64,000 nucleotides of DNA from Fasciolopsis buskii (Eukaryota > Platyhelminthes > Trematoda > Plagiorchiida > Fasciolidae): positions 178,236 to 242,235 of the forward strand of contig LUCM01006158.1 in NCBI GenBank assembly GCA_008360955.1, given 5' to 3'. Position numbers and translations under genes: made by a program. The notes under the pieces were generated by a model that was given only the letters and a program-made list of their open reading frames with translations, was not told where the DNA came from and did not search any database. The first letter of the stretch is position 1. Each line of letters begins with the position of its first letter. Positions 37,074 through 48,760 of the stretch are shown piece after piece.

Positions 37074-37212
37074 CTCAATAAAAGACTGTGAATATTAAGA
37101 TAGTTCTCATATAATCATCGGTGTCCTGTGACTGATTGAACTGAATGAAATGTTTCCAGTATGTTAATTCAGGCCAATAGCTCACTCAGTGCGCGAACGT
37201 GAATAAGCTTAC

Positions 37213-37361
37213 CCAGTAGTGAACATGTGCACTCCTTCATTTGCAGACCATTCTGCCGCATGAACCAATAGGTAATTTTATTTGTCTCAGAGATCATTGG
37301 TCCGTAGTGACCTTGAAACGCCGCTGTCTCTGTAACCACAACGATGTTACTACTGGTGTGC
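37213..37361 (-). CDS. Orphan gene, exon 4
   Basis: 49 whole codons plus split codons at both ends. Acceptor CATCCCTTGTACGGCAG above 37361; donor CTGG/GTAAGC below 37213. It reads HTSSNIVVVTETAAFQGHYG and, further on, KITYWFMRQNGLQMKECTC, with beta-strand-like hydrophobic patterning that suggests a folded domain. It completes an Arg codon with exon 3 and a Gly codon with exon 5. The intron to exon 5 is only 139 bases. The overlapping plus ORF 37241-37426 is a shadow. Confidence 0.6.
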
Positions 37362-38207
37362 CTGCCGTACAAGGGATGCAGTCAAATAGAGGCGGCTCCC
37401 TTGCATTTACAATAAAATGCGTGTAACGCTTTCGGGATGAGAAGAGAGAAGCTGCTTCCTAAAGTTTATTCACATGCTAAGTTGCCGACATCAAGTTACA
37501 GCTTCAAGTGATTTGTTATTTGTGAATATTAGTAAAAATGCATCGGGTTAATAGGTTGTTACCATTGCTGAACGCGAAACGCATATACTCTTCCAGAAAT
37601 TTCCAAACCATATTTCTAAAAAGGCAAACAAACTGACAATACGACATCAAGATTTCATGAAATACGATTACCTAGCGATCGCCATATAGCCAAACCAGTA
37701 ATTTGGTAAACAACGCTGAATGAAATGTGTATAACTTAAATGAAGATGAGCAAAAATGATTGATATTTCCTGCCTGGTATAGCTTTTTTGTAACGCATGC
37801 AAAGGAAGAAGACATTTGTTGTTGTGACATCCCAGAAACTTCCAGGCGATTCTACATTCCGGCTATCGTTACCTCCGTTCCAATTATTCCAGCGGAAAAG
37901 ACCGATTGTATCAGACGCAAGCATTTCTTTACTAGCCAGAATAAAATCTCTTGTATTAGTTTCCTGTGCCTAATACCCACTGATCTGTGAGCTTAGCGAC
38001 TAGCGTAATCAGTGCTATGCCGTCTTATCTACGTTGATCCTTGAGCAGAATTAGTGTATGTGAGAAGTCAGTATCCACCTAAAACCATGTAACCACAATT
38101 CTGAAAACGACGCACCAGATATTCCCAATGAAAACATCTGGGAAGCTCATCCTACGTGGAATTTGGTGTACAGTAAGTTTCAATAGGAATTCGGTTGATC
38201 AGTCTAC

Positions 38208-38442
38208 CTCCCTTCGACTATCCTTAGTTGTTTTAGCATAACTTCAAAGCTGGCTGCTGGCGTTGAGGCTCTCCTCATTTTGGGATGTGCCACTTTCAGC
38301 TGGATACCGATTCTTTGATTGTTCCTTTTGATCAATGGCATTACTGGCCCACCCTTTATCACGTGCGAATTTAGGGCACGGATGATACCAATTAGTCGGA
38401 AACCGACATCAGCGAGAGTCACTTCTAGTGTACGCATGATAT
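38208..38442 (-). CDS. Orphan gene, exon 3
   Basis: 77 whole codons: IMRTLEVTLADVGFRLIGII, then GGPVMPLIKRNNQRIGIQLK and ASFEVMLKQLRIVEG. The alternating hydrophobic and basic pattern suggests a compact, perhaps mostly beta domain that continues into exon 4; I cannot assign it to a family. The acceptor (TTCTCACATGATTTATTAG) is moderate; the donor is GGGAG/GTAGAC, weaker than the others but it leaves AG, which joins G of exon 4 to make Arg. The frame stops at once inside the intron. Supports a gene that continues upstream. Confidence 0.55.
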
Positions 38443-39673
38443 CTAATAAATCATGTGAGAACGAAACCAGCCGTACACAAAAATAGGCTATGGTAACGAA
38501 AATGCAAGATGCAACCCGAGTTTAGGGTCATTGAGTTTATGTGCATGTCAGGTGTGTCAAATTCGCCGGAGAAGTCTAAGAAGGGAGGGCATTCCCAACG
38601 CACTCCCTACGCAGGTGCGGACACTTTATTTGTGTATACCCACATACCAAGCACCAAAAAAGAAGCACTTTTCTTCAGTCTACTGATAATTGCAAAATGT
38701 TCCCATGTAAATGTTAGTGATAGAATAAAGCATTACGTTTATTTGATTCACATGCACTGCCTGAATCGCGCCCCGGTGAATTCAAATAGAATTTTTGCCC
38801 ACTTAGAAACAATCGCAGATGGATAAGCTTCACTGGATGGCGCTCCAAGTTGCCGAGAAGAACGCGCGGTTCTTTTGACAAGAAAACTGGTCATGGTATA
38901 CATTAATGAAATAGAAGAACCTTATACCATGATTAATTGTCTCATGTTCCGTTAAATTTACGGTTGCTTAGGCTTCTTTCAAAACCCAATTACTTTTGTT
39001 CAGGCAAATATGCCCACATTTGAAGTGATAAGACAAATTTACTTTGACATGAGTAGCAGGGAATTCGTCTCAGGCTTAGAAAACTCAGGAAATTTTGAGA
39101 AAAATTGTTTGTTAGTTATCATTTTTACGCAACTCATGATAGATTCCTCCCACTTCACCTAGTCAGCTTTGCAATGTTCGCTATTTAGCAACTAGGGCCT
39201 ATTCGCACATATGATTTAATATGTTAAGATTTCAGCATAAAATTGTTAGGTAATTCATAGCCAGTTAGAATCTACACATTAACCGCTAACGGTCAAAACA
39301 AGACGCGGCTTACAATGTGATAGGGGCGCTTAATTGCAATTTGCATGACCAGGTTTTTGTAGTGACTAACGGCTGTCAGTAGAGTCACACAAAATGTGCC
39401 CCTAGTTCGGATATTGGACAGGATGAGATTTCATCGGTGCAAAATAAAATTCCCTATCCCGTAAGCCGTGTTGAATTCATGAATCCACTCTGTTAAAGTA
39501 AGACGCACGTAATCGGCGGTAAAAGAAATCAAAATTCGCAAGCATGTCCGAGCAATTCAGAGTATTAGATCCAAATGAGATGAGATAGTGGTACGTCATG
39601 CGGTGTACTAGACAGAAATGTGCATTTATTCAAACCGCGTAGTCGATAATACTACAAATGAATTGTTTGGCAC
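38443..39673. other. Intron sequence, no feature seen
   Basis: Lies in the proposed 8.8-kb intron between exons 2 and 3. No repeat or exon recognised. Confidence 0.35.
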
Positions 39674-40072
39674 GTGGAACCTTTCCTAAGGGAATTTTTC
39701 CCTTTTCAAATTTGGAAATCCCAGGAAACAGTCCATGGGGAAACCAATGCTAGTGTCGAGAAATGCAAAATTTTATCCGGGTACCGCCTCCTGAATCGGC
39801 CCTCGCCCTTTGGCACGAACATGCAAAAATGGTCACCATCCAATACCAAACAGCAAGGAAATCCCATTCGCGTTTTTAAGGTGTTTAAGCAAGCATGGGA
39901 TACACCTGACCAGTTAAGTCCTGCCGTTCTTTTGTTAGGCCGACCACCAATGCAAACTGTTTTCCATACCCCTCAGGTGCTGTTCATTTTGACTGGTTTC
40001 GTCTTTCTTACCGCGCTTCGTTGTCGCTCGCCCGGTTGCTGCTTTATTCTACACTGTGGTTGGCAAACGTGA
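39674..40072 (+). pseudogene. Possible retroelement integrase scrap
   Basis: A 132-codon frame whose middle reads KQAWDTPDQLSPAVLLLGRP. This resembles the end of the integrase core in Ty3/gypsy elements, where a segment of the type NTPD, a short spacer, LSPA and (L/F)GRP is typical. The spacer lacks the usual Thr-Gly, and no HHCC finger or DDE residues can be placed with confidence. It lies antisense in the large intron of the orphan gene. Alternative: a chance ORF with a short similarity. Confidence 0.3.
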
Positions 40073-40472
40073 GCAAGTTAGGAAGTCATGAACTCATTGC
40101 TAATGATTACCAGAATTGTGCACCTTTTCTATTACTATGCAGTAGCTGATATTCCATGACTCCTTCTGGCTTCTTTCAGATTATTTTCGGCCTAGGGTGG
40201 TATTTTCTTTTAAGCGACGCACGGACAAATTCTATTTGACTAAACTGAAGCTACCCTTTTGCTGTTTCTTCCAAGTTCAACTGTAAGAAAGATGATATAA
40301 GTATTTGCATTACCTATTGAAAATCCCTGTCTAAGGAGACAATTAAGTAACAGAGAAACGATTGTTTATTTGGTTGCCTCCTTCTCGAGCTAATACCGTT
40401 AAATTGCGATGAATGAGAACAAAGAATAATGACAAACTATACAAAGAATTAGGCTGAATTATTGACTACCTA

Positions 40473-40532
40473 ATTCCTTCATTCCTTCATTCATTCATTC
40501 ATTCATTCATTCATCCATTCATTCATTCATTG
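40473..40532. repeat. ATTC/CATT microsatellite
   Basis: About 60 bases of tetranucleotide repeats of the ATTC/CATT type with a few interruptions (CCTTC, CATCC). Useful as a polymorphic marker; sits just 3' of the RTE fossil. Confidence 0.9.
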
Positions 40533-41149
40533 CCTAGGGAAACAGAAGCAAATCACGGAAAGCGATTCGTGTAACGATTAACCTAGCACCAACAGACTCC
40601 CGTTTCGACTGCTACATCACAGCACCATTTATTCATAAAAAAGAAAGAAAGAAGAATAGTCGAGAATCGAACGCGAAATAGTAAGTTGGATCGAGATGAT
40701 TTCAAATACAGGAATGATACTGACGACAGCCTTGAGCCAAATTACCCGCCGTCTACAATCATCACCTGAGGGAACTTGCGGAACTTAACTCAGTAGTCTA
40801 ACTGCACCCACACGAACCACCTCACGAGGTAAAGCTTCCATGCTTTTTGAGAGCCCGAACTCATCTTCGACAGTTTGCATACAGAGAGTGAAATGAACCT
40901 CTGTGACACCCTTCAACGAGAGGGAGCACTAAAAAATTGTACGCTCGACTCAGTCAAAGGCCGCTTTCAAATCAAAAAAGAAGAAATTGTGTCAATGGAA
41001 CATGTGCCGATGCTCAAAGATCTGTCGCAAAGTGAAAATCTGTTCAATACAAGACATACCAGGATGAAAACGGGCTTGGTTCTCATGCATACGCATTTCA
41101 CGATTGCTAGATAAAAAGCAGAGAATAACGCCAGGTTGTTATATGCAGA

Positions 41150-41745
41150 CTTGTAATTAGCAAACGAAATTCGGTCAGTCAGGGTAACGAGCAGATACGA
41201 GCTATCGGTAAACATTAAAATGACTTCGACCCAAGCTACGAGNNNNNNNNNNNNNNNNNNNNNNNNNNNNNNNNNNNNNNNNNNNNNNNNNNNNNNNNNN
41301 NNNNNNNNNNNNNNNNNNNNNNNNNNNNNNNNNNNNNNNNNNNNNNNNNNNNNNNNNNNNNNNNNNNNNNNNNNNNNNNNNNNNNNNNNNNNNNNNNNNN
41401 NNNNNNNNNNNNNNNNNNNNNNNNNNNNNNNNNNNNNNNNNNNNNNNNNNNNNNNNNNNNNNNNNNNNNNNNNNNNNNNNNNNNNNNNNNNNNNNNNNNN
41501 NNNNNNNNNNNNNNNNNNNNNNNNNNNNNNNNNNNNNNNNNNNNNNNNNNNNNNNNNNNNNNNNNNNNNNNNNNNNNNNNNNNNNNNNNNNNNNNNNNNN
41601 NNNNNNNNNNNNNNNNNNNNNNNNNNNNNNNNNNNNNNNNNNNNNNNNNNNNNNNNNNNNNNNTCGCGGTCCTCACTGGTTGCTTATCTACGCAGGTCAG
41701 CGTAAAGCTGGACCGGACTGCATCACGTGATCTGCACGCAAACCC
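41150..41745. repeat. Dispersed repeat, copy 2, inserted in the RTE fossil
   Basis: The two sides of the gap match the dispersed repeat at 17195-17495 in the same order and orientation. On the minus strand the RTE frame runs to LPGILSKLCGGF just above the insertion and resumes with SSNREMRMHENQ below it, as expected if the repeat landed between two adjacent RT segments. Its exact ends and any target-site duplication cannot be seen because of the gap. Confidence 0.5.
41243..41663. other. Assembly gap (421 N)
   Basis: Run of N inside the repeat copy. By comparison with the ungapped copy at 17.2-17.5 kb, only about 120 bases should be missing, so the N count is probably a placeholder. The ORFs crossing it are artefacts. 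Confidence 0.95.
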
Positions 41746-43170
41746 ACCACACAGTTTGGATAAGATGCCTGGCAAATGAATTCTTCATCGAGTTTCACAT
41801 GAGGACTTATCATAATTCTTGCGAATTGGCACAATCACCGGTACACCCCACTTTTTCAGAATCTGTTCCATTGTCCAGTTTGATCCAAGGAGTTTCGTTA
41901 ACTCCTATATGAAGACCTACCCACCATCACTGAGGAAGAATAGCGAGAGTTCTAATGATCCAGCTGCTTTATACCTTTTTCGAAAATCTACATCTTTGAT
42001 AATCGTCATTTCGGACAGAAGATCGGTGCCTTCCTGCTTTGGTTTACTTGTATGCGTGTGGTAGGCCAACTGTTACCGTGGATTAACTGAAATGCACCCT
42101 AAAATGTTATGCTCAACACCGTAGTGGAGGCTGCTGAGGGTAAGTCAATAGCCAGCAGGATTTCCCAGTCATCTCACATGCGCTAGGCTTCCTTGAACCA
42201 GTTTTCGTAATCACTGGATTAGGTTTGCGAGAGTTGCTGATAGCCACAACCGTTTCCATTTCCCTAAATTTCCCTATCCACCACTGCTCGCGGTCGTTCC
42301 TGCAGCTCCTAATCACCTGACATCCTAGAGGTTTACGCTTCTCAAGCATGTTAGTCCCCCGAGGGGACAGATCTGCGAACATTCAACTAAATTCGTGTGT
42401 AACCGTCGTTTCTGAGGCTTCCATGGACATGGGTGATACGTGGCCTTTTCGGCTGACTGTAGGGCTTCGTTGTTTTTTAGAGGCCAGAGCATTTTGCTGA
42501 GACGAAAACCACTTTTAAAGCTTCGACTGCGATGGCTGGTTAAAATCAGCTGTGCAGGTGTGGTTTTCATGTTGGTGTGACCACAGTCTAGGCACGAGCA
42601 AAAGCGATCACGGACCAAAGCATGATTTGGGTCCAACTGCCTGACAGCAAAGGAGGGCGCCAGGTTAGCTGAAGTCACTTTTCAAAACAAAAATTGACGT
42701 TCGCGAGAAACAGCCCATGGCAGAACAAACTTGGATGACTCGTGTTGGTGCAGTCAATGGAGGCAAAAAAAGGGGGCTTTGTTCCGTCTTCGATAAGTAT
42801 CCCAGCAGTGACCACAACTTCCGCTGAACGCGCGCTTCAGTGGTCAGAATGAGTTCGGATTGAACTCCTCTAAGGCTTCAGGACAGCCGTAATTAGTGGG
42901 CGCATTTGCAGGTACGTCGAACAAACAACGAAGCTTCTGTCGGCTGCTAATGACAGATACAGAATCGTTCAACCAACTTCGCACGAACTACTGTTGATTG
43001 GGCTCCATTTCAACAATACACTTTCAAGTCGCACGATTAGATCAATCCCAGGGTCAGCAGACTGACGCACTACATCAGGATGCAATCACAGTGTGAAGTA
43101 GGAAGTAAGGAATATCTCTGGTGTTTGGGACGAAGCAATTCCTCCCGGTTTCAGGCGGAAGAATCGCAGG

Positions 43171-46140
43171 GTGTGGTCTTGTCCCGCATGTGAACTAGTG
43201 CAAATTCAAGGGCTGGACAAAAAGACGGACATATCCAGTTGGTTTTTGAAACAAAGGGGCAGTTTGACGAATCCTACTACCACAGCATGCGATGTCGGTA
43301 GATGCTGTACTCGAACACATTTTCTGATAGGTTCGATGATCTCCAGTAGATCACTCTGAAGTCTGCGACACTTGTATGATGATCTGTACCCGCAAACTGT
43401 GCAGCAGCACTGAAGATTGTACCTTGTACTCCAAGCCGACTTGCACTTCTCGATCCATTTAGATATATGTCTAGTCGCTCTACTCATACAGTTTGCCGAA
43501 CATCTGCAAGCGTAGGAATAAGTGATAACAGCAGAGGTGGGATAGGCAACTTATATTTCATATTCAGGGGAAAAATGAACTGATTGGTGAAATATGCGTA
43601 TAATTTGGGTCCTGGGGATGGTCAAAAAATAATTTTTCGATCTTTGGTTTAATAGTTTATTTCTGTCATCTCTTTTAAGGAGGAGTAGCAGATTTCCGTC
43701 ATCGATACTGAAGACCCACCGCTTTTTCCCGGCAGAATCATCTAAATGAACCCTTTTAAGTGACCGTTTATCAAAAGCAATTATTTGGTGAATTTCAATT
43801 CTGGAAGAACGTTCCCATCAGTGCAAATGTTCACGGCACAACCAGCAAGAGACTGAACTGGGCTTACTTACGTCTCCTAGGTACGGAACTAGCGAAATTC
43901 TTACAGTCGGTGTCGGCTTGCGAGAAATCGCATCACCGAGTAGTTCATCAATTTATCTCCTAGTGTTTGCATCTGGAAAGTAAGGTGAAACATTGTCTTC
44001 CAAATACATGGATTAGAAGTCCCGTATGCGTCGATAAACTCAGACGCCTTTTTCCTTCACAACTCTTATCCTACCCAATTCCAGCGGCAAGAATTTCCCT
44101 ATCCAAGCATCTGAGTGGATCGTCTATCAGTCACTCTTATTTCCTTTATAGGTAACTGTACCAACCAAAGCAGGAATTCATCGATATACATGTTTGGCTA
44201 TGATCAACATGTTGGTGCGAAATCATATATTCTCAATCAAACTACCATGCGTAGTCGTTTGTACTTAGCGAATGTCTAACGATCGCTTGTCTGGTTTGAC
44301 TTATGCACTGAACCAATGAGATAAACCAAACTGATAGTGAACCACGTTGTGCCTAGCCCCCGCTTTTCCGCATGTTTACTTCAGTAAATGGTCCGAAGAA
44401 ACCAAAAATTGAACCGGTCCACTGAGATCTTAAATGATGATGAATGATGAGCACTGATTAGTCATGACTTGTAGCAGTAGCCTGCACGACATCGGCTAGC
44501 GGCACCGTTTTTTAAAGGTTAAGAAATCATGTTTTTCAATTTACGTATATTTTCATTGTTTTCAGAATATATTGATGACTAAGACAACGAACCATCTGCT
44601 TCTTTTGACCGTACGCGTCATTTTTAGTTGAAAAATACACCTTGCCGCCTGAACTTTGCAATACATTTGGAGGAGAATAAATCCTCAAATGCTTCGGTCA
44701 ATAAATGCGTCTAGTAAATAGAACACAAAGAGTCGACCATAATCAGCCAATGCCCAGTGCTGCTTCTATTCCGTGGTTATTTTTGTATATCGCGTTGCAT
44801 TTTTATTTTGCTGAAAGAACTATTAACGGAGGACTTAACAGTCCATTTCAATCACTCGTCCACTTTTGTGTTACTTCCTGGAAACCTGTCGGCTCACCAC
44901 ACGGCCAGTTAATCACTGGCTGATTTTTATTTACCCTTCGTCATATTGTCATTACCGATAGATCGCGTCCTCCAGTTTGGTTGTTTTCTTTACTAAAACA
45001 TCATCTGAGGAATGAATTTCATGTGATTTCCACTGCGTTTCTGAAAACCAATGCTATTTGGTTCTCAAACGCCTAAATTTTCCAGATCTAACAGCAGTTA
45101 AAGGTGGAAGTAGAGGTATCGTACTGCTGGATGAATAGTGCTTTCTGGAAACACACGCTCAATAGTATGATCACATTCGACTCATACTTACCGAAATGTC
45201 CGCAAATATGTGCGCTGTGCTGAAAATTTGTTTCCAATAAGTGCGTTTTTTGAACCAACCACTTGCAAATAACTACCTTTAGAACAGAGGAGAAAAATTG
45301 TAGGAGGCAATTCCACACGGCAGCGAGTTTCGAGCGCAGCGTCTTAAGGGAAAACAGTCACTGAGGCTTTCGTTACAACAGACACGATTATCTAGCATGC
45401 ACTAATCTATACTGACCCTCGCATATTTCGAGATTATGTCGAAGTCCCTCGGATGTACCTCAAAAATATTCGGGGTTGAACAAAGTTTCCCAAGAGGGTA
45501 CCTGCTAGCAGATAGTACATCAATGCTTAGGTAATTAGTTCACCTCAGTACGTATGCACGATTGCACCCACGTTTTAGGCTTATGCAAACGAGTTCGCAT
45601 TGAGTCAGCGGAATGCCATTTCCGAAAGGCTTTGACACGACCTCCAGTAATTTTGACATAGCTCCGAAGTAATATAGAAAGTGGTATAGGTATGTTTACT
45701 TTTTTCTAACAGAGTGGAATGTGGGCGTACTATCCGAGGGATTATGTTCGTTCTGGGATTTTCACCCTTGTCACAATAACGGTGTTGTGCGCTCTGGCCG
45801 TAATTCGCCTCGTGAAATCAAATTCTGAGGAATCCTTCAAGGCCATCAAGAAAAACAAGTGACGACCGACAGAAAAAAAAGGTCACTAGTCACACGGCCC
45901 ACCCGGTGTGACATACAAAGAGTAAAGACCAGTCATCATCAATAATGTGCACAAAAGCAAGCATTTGGGCATGATTCTTTGGCATGAAATGTACCGTCAT
46001 GTTTAAGTTCATAAAGGTCATTCTGGAAGTCTACACCAATCCAACTTACATCAAAATCCTATCGCGTGGGGTTGGATTAATTAGATTGCCACTCAAAGTC
46101 TGCAGGGAGGTGAACAACAATCGATTGTATTAATTTAGCC
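43171..46140. other. Intronic stretch, weak exon candidates
   Basis: The start (43171-43490) may hold the decayed 5' end of the RTE copy. Minus-strand donors of good quality occur at about 43872 (GGAGAC/GTAAGTAA, after a coding-like segment ISRKPTPTVRISLVPYLGD) and 45191 (TTTCG/GTAAGTATG, 28 bases after an acceptor-like TTTTCAG). Neither fits the phase of the orphan gene when inserted alone, so I leave them out of the model. Confidence 0.3.
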
Positions 46141-46220
46141 GAAGTTGTGACCGGCGATGGTCTCACAACGCGTCAACCTGAATGTCGCTTGCTCGAGTCC
46201 TCTCCTCACCGACCAACTTC
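46141..46220 (+). ncRNA. tRNA-like sequence (SINE head or tRNA pseudogene)
   Basis: The ends form a perfect 7-bp stem (GAAGTTG at 46141-46147 with CAACTTC at 46214-46220). Next to the first is a perfect 4-bp D-arm-like hairpin (GACC, GGCGAT, GGTC at 46149-46162). GCTCGAGTCC at 46191-46200 resembles the B box of a Pol III promoter. The T stem does not pair, no clear anticodon arm forms, and there are about 10 extra bases between the T loop and the acceptor strand, so it is not a working tRNA. A tRNA-derived SINE head is likely. Confidence 0.3.
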
Positions 46221-47216
46221 CCCAACTGCCACGCCTCTAGTTACCTCAGCTTTCTTGCCTCTAGTCAACATACTTTGTGATTTCAATATAAAGGAAGCAA
46301 AAGATAATGGAAAGTGGTGAAAAAATCTTAAAAGGAAGATTGCATTTCCATGAAATCTATTGATCATAATGCAGAATGCGGACACATTTTTCAGGTTAAG
46401 TAGGTATGAAGCTGAATGGCCCTAGCTTTCTTTGTGTTGGATAACAGAGTGCAATGTAGCGGCAATCAACATTTTTGGCTGTTTTCAAGAGCCGGAAACT
46501 GTGTTAATTAATTGATATCCGTCAGTTTGAATCCATAAGCATGTTCGGCTAATGTATACTGTCGAATCGATCCGCCTTTTGGATTTTATATCAGGTTTCT
46601 CTGTTTGTTTGAAGTGCACTTATTGGACTAAAAAGTGGAAAACATTCTGCCCGGATGAGCTTTGCTTAAACAGCATTGTCCATTTTGCATCAATCCCATG
46701 CTAATCGGGATTGGAAGAAGCTGACAGTTCCGAAGCCTGACGGCACAGTTCTGTATGAAAAGACTAAAACAAAACAAATTACCACGGGTTATACATATGG
46801 AAAGCAAAACTTTAGCTAGACATTCGATCGGCGCTAGCCACCAAGAAGCCAGTTAACTGGAAAATGGATATTTGTACTTTGCTTTAGCGGTATCGAGCTT
46901 TGCAAATAACGTGACTATATTGCAATGTAATTCGCTGATAGAAGAGCGGAAATTGAGAAGAAAGCATAAAGACGAATGTTTTTTTGGTTCCTGAAAGAGT
47001 AGTTCCAAATAATTTCAAAATAGCATAGACGTTTGAGGTTTTATTCAAAGTATTCCAAATTTAACAGGATTTATGTCAATTTGGACGTTCCGGTTAGGAC
47101 TGGAAAAGATTTCTGAAAAGGATAAATGTTAAATTAAAATGCGAAAGATAATAATGTTCGTTTGCTGTCAAGTGAATAAGTCTGATAGTTAGTTGCAGTC
47201 TTACTGTTTGACTTAC

Positions 47217-47347
47217 GAACAGCTACTGGGTGCGATGTTGGAACGGAATATGTTGGCTTGGAAACTGGAACTTCTTTAATTTTTTTTCCATTTCTACTGG
47301 CTTGTGAAAGAGATCGTGCTGTTGGAGAATAGTACACAAATGTGACA
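47217..47347 (-). CDS. Orphan gene, exon 2
   Basis: 131 bases between two excellent splice sites: acceptor CATTTTTTCTGTATCCAG above 47347 and donor GTTC/GTAAGT below 47217. The 43 whole codons read VTFVYYSPTARSLSQASRNG and end SKPTYSVPTSHPVAV; Ser, Pro, Lys and Thr are frequent, as in a linker. Split codons give Ser with exon 1 and His with exon 3. No family recognised. Confidence 0.6.
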
Positions 47348-47738
47348 CTGGATACAGAAAAAATGCGATATAAAACCGGCGGAAACATTTGGTCTTCAAC
47401 TCGGTCGTGCGAAATGTCTCAAGACGGTCAAGAATTTGGACCTAACATGTACAACTAAAGGGGGGAGATAAAACAAACCTTTTATTTTTGTCGCTCTACT
47501 TCATTTCCAGATGACGTTGTTTTTATGGTTAGGGCGAAGGATTCCGACACAAGGCAAGTTTAGTAAGTAAGCTTTGCACGAGAGGGGTTTGTTTAGAAAA
47601 AGTGTGAGGGCAATTAAAGTGGACCAAACCGTTGATCGAATAGGGGGTAGCTATGATGTCTGATTTCTTCCAATGGCCAATACTGATACCAAGCATGGCT
47701 AATGAGAGTTCATACAGAGGTTTATTTGGAAACAAATT

Positions 47739-47811
47739 AGTGACCAGGGGGTATAGTCGTCCGTAGCCTTGAAAAAGGCCGGAAATTCGAATCCCAGGTC
47801 CGCCGGTCACT
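47739..47811. ncRNA. tRNA-like sequence, likely SINE fragment
   Basis: 73 bases bounded by a perfect 7-bp stem (AGTGACC with GGTCACT). TAGTGACCAGGGG resembles an A box and AAATTCGAATCCC a B box, with normal spacing between them, and GCCTT-GAAA-AAGGC could be a decayed anticodon hairpin. The T loop is shifted by about 6 bases from its canonical place and the T stem does not pair. The B-box core TTCGAA is palindromic, so the strand is uncertain. Lies in the proposed intron upstream of exon 2. Confidence 0.3.
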
Positions 47812-48760
47812 TTGGCGGTAGACGGTAACTAGCTGGGCGATGGCACGTTAAAAGACCTGACTCAATGAAACCGTATGTGCTTCTATGGCCACTAACGGTC
47901 ACAGGGCATGCCCTTTCTAGTATAGTCCTGCGTAAAACAAATCATTAGACAAAGGAACAAGGTCAGAATCAAAATAGGCGACAGACTGTGGACGACCAAA
48001 GAGTGTAGGTGATTGTGAGTATCTTGTTGTAACTCTGACGGGAAATTTCGGACTCCGGTGTCATTAACTGCCCGAATTCCCTTACGTGAATGACTAGACT
48101 TGCAATCCCGCAGCATAGCATTGAAAGTAGCGTGTATCACAGATGGGTATGTAGGCTAGAATCGCGATATGTGATAGATCTGGTAGTGGATATGGGCTCT
48201 GAATCTAATGTACAGTGGCCTGTTTGTAAAGAGAAGGAGCGAAAAACGCTACCAACTTGCTTCAGTTTTTTGGGAACTAAAGTTATTCTTTTGGAAACGG
48301 GCTTTCACTGCGTTTTCATCCAGTACTCCATTAGAGTTCAGTCCACGAGATATCAAAGTGTTTGAAATGTTTGACCGTACCTCGGTAGTGAGTGAAACAT
48401 CAGGGTCTCCTAGAATCAGATCTACGAGTTTCCCCTAGGCGCTTATTGGTCGCACAATCAGTGAACTAACTGCATTTGAGCGGTTTTCATTTAAATTTGA
48501 TCTTAAGTACTAACTTGCATTTGTCCTTCTTTACGTTTACGTTGCGTTCACTCCGGGGTTGCGGATAAAACCGAATAGCATCGCCGACAGGTTGCTGTTC
48601 GTCGGAATCGGATTAGCCTAAACCCATCTGTCCGGTAGTTTCTAATGAATTTCGTTTGCCTCCTAGCGTGCGAATGACAGCGAAGTAATTAAAAGTCCGT
48701 GAACAAACACATCTACCCATGTTCTGGTCTTGTTCTGTCCGAGACTTCTTTCTCTTGCAG
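47812..48760. other. Non-coding stretch
   Basis: A minus frame at 47892-48140 (SSHSRKGIRAVNDTGVRNFP) is coding-like but lacks good splice sites. The end of the stretch is the acceptor of the plus-strand exon at 48761. Confidence 0.35.

Larger units (their letters stand above)
40690..43170 (-). pseudogene. Fossil RTE-type LINE (endonuclease and reverse transcriptase)
   Basis: Minus-strand pieces of one element occur in order from high to low coordinates, in shifting frames. Endonuclease: GGIASSQTPEIF (about 43110-43150), KWSPINSSSCEVG (about 42970-43010), SFVVCSTYLQM, VVVTAGILIEDG, WRPPLLSGSWTQI, then HALVRDRFCSC (about 42590-42620), with an internal deletion just before HALVR. Linker: RSCRNDREQWWIGKFREMET (about 42240-42310). 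RT: ELTKLLGSNWTMEQI and VPIRKNYDKSSCETR (41800-41900), and below the gap ENQARFHPGMSCIEQIFTLR (about 41020-41082) and FFFDLKAAFD (motif A, 40953-40985, catalytic Asp kept). Motifs B and C are badly decayed. RTE-like LINEs of this type are abundant in flukes. The copy is interrupted by another repeat and by the N gap. Confidence 0.8.

Noticed and set aside
41220..41775. Long ORFs of 161-179 codons across the second gap
   Set aside because: Mostly N; the real content on the edges is repeat and RTE sequence.
45088..45318. Hydrophobic N-terminus-like frame (MWNCLLQFFSS) as a signal peptide exon
   Set aside because: The first codon is GTG, not ATG, and no upstream promoter or acceptor supports it, although the donor at 45191 is good.
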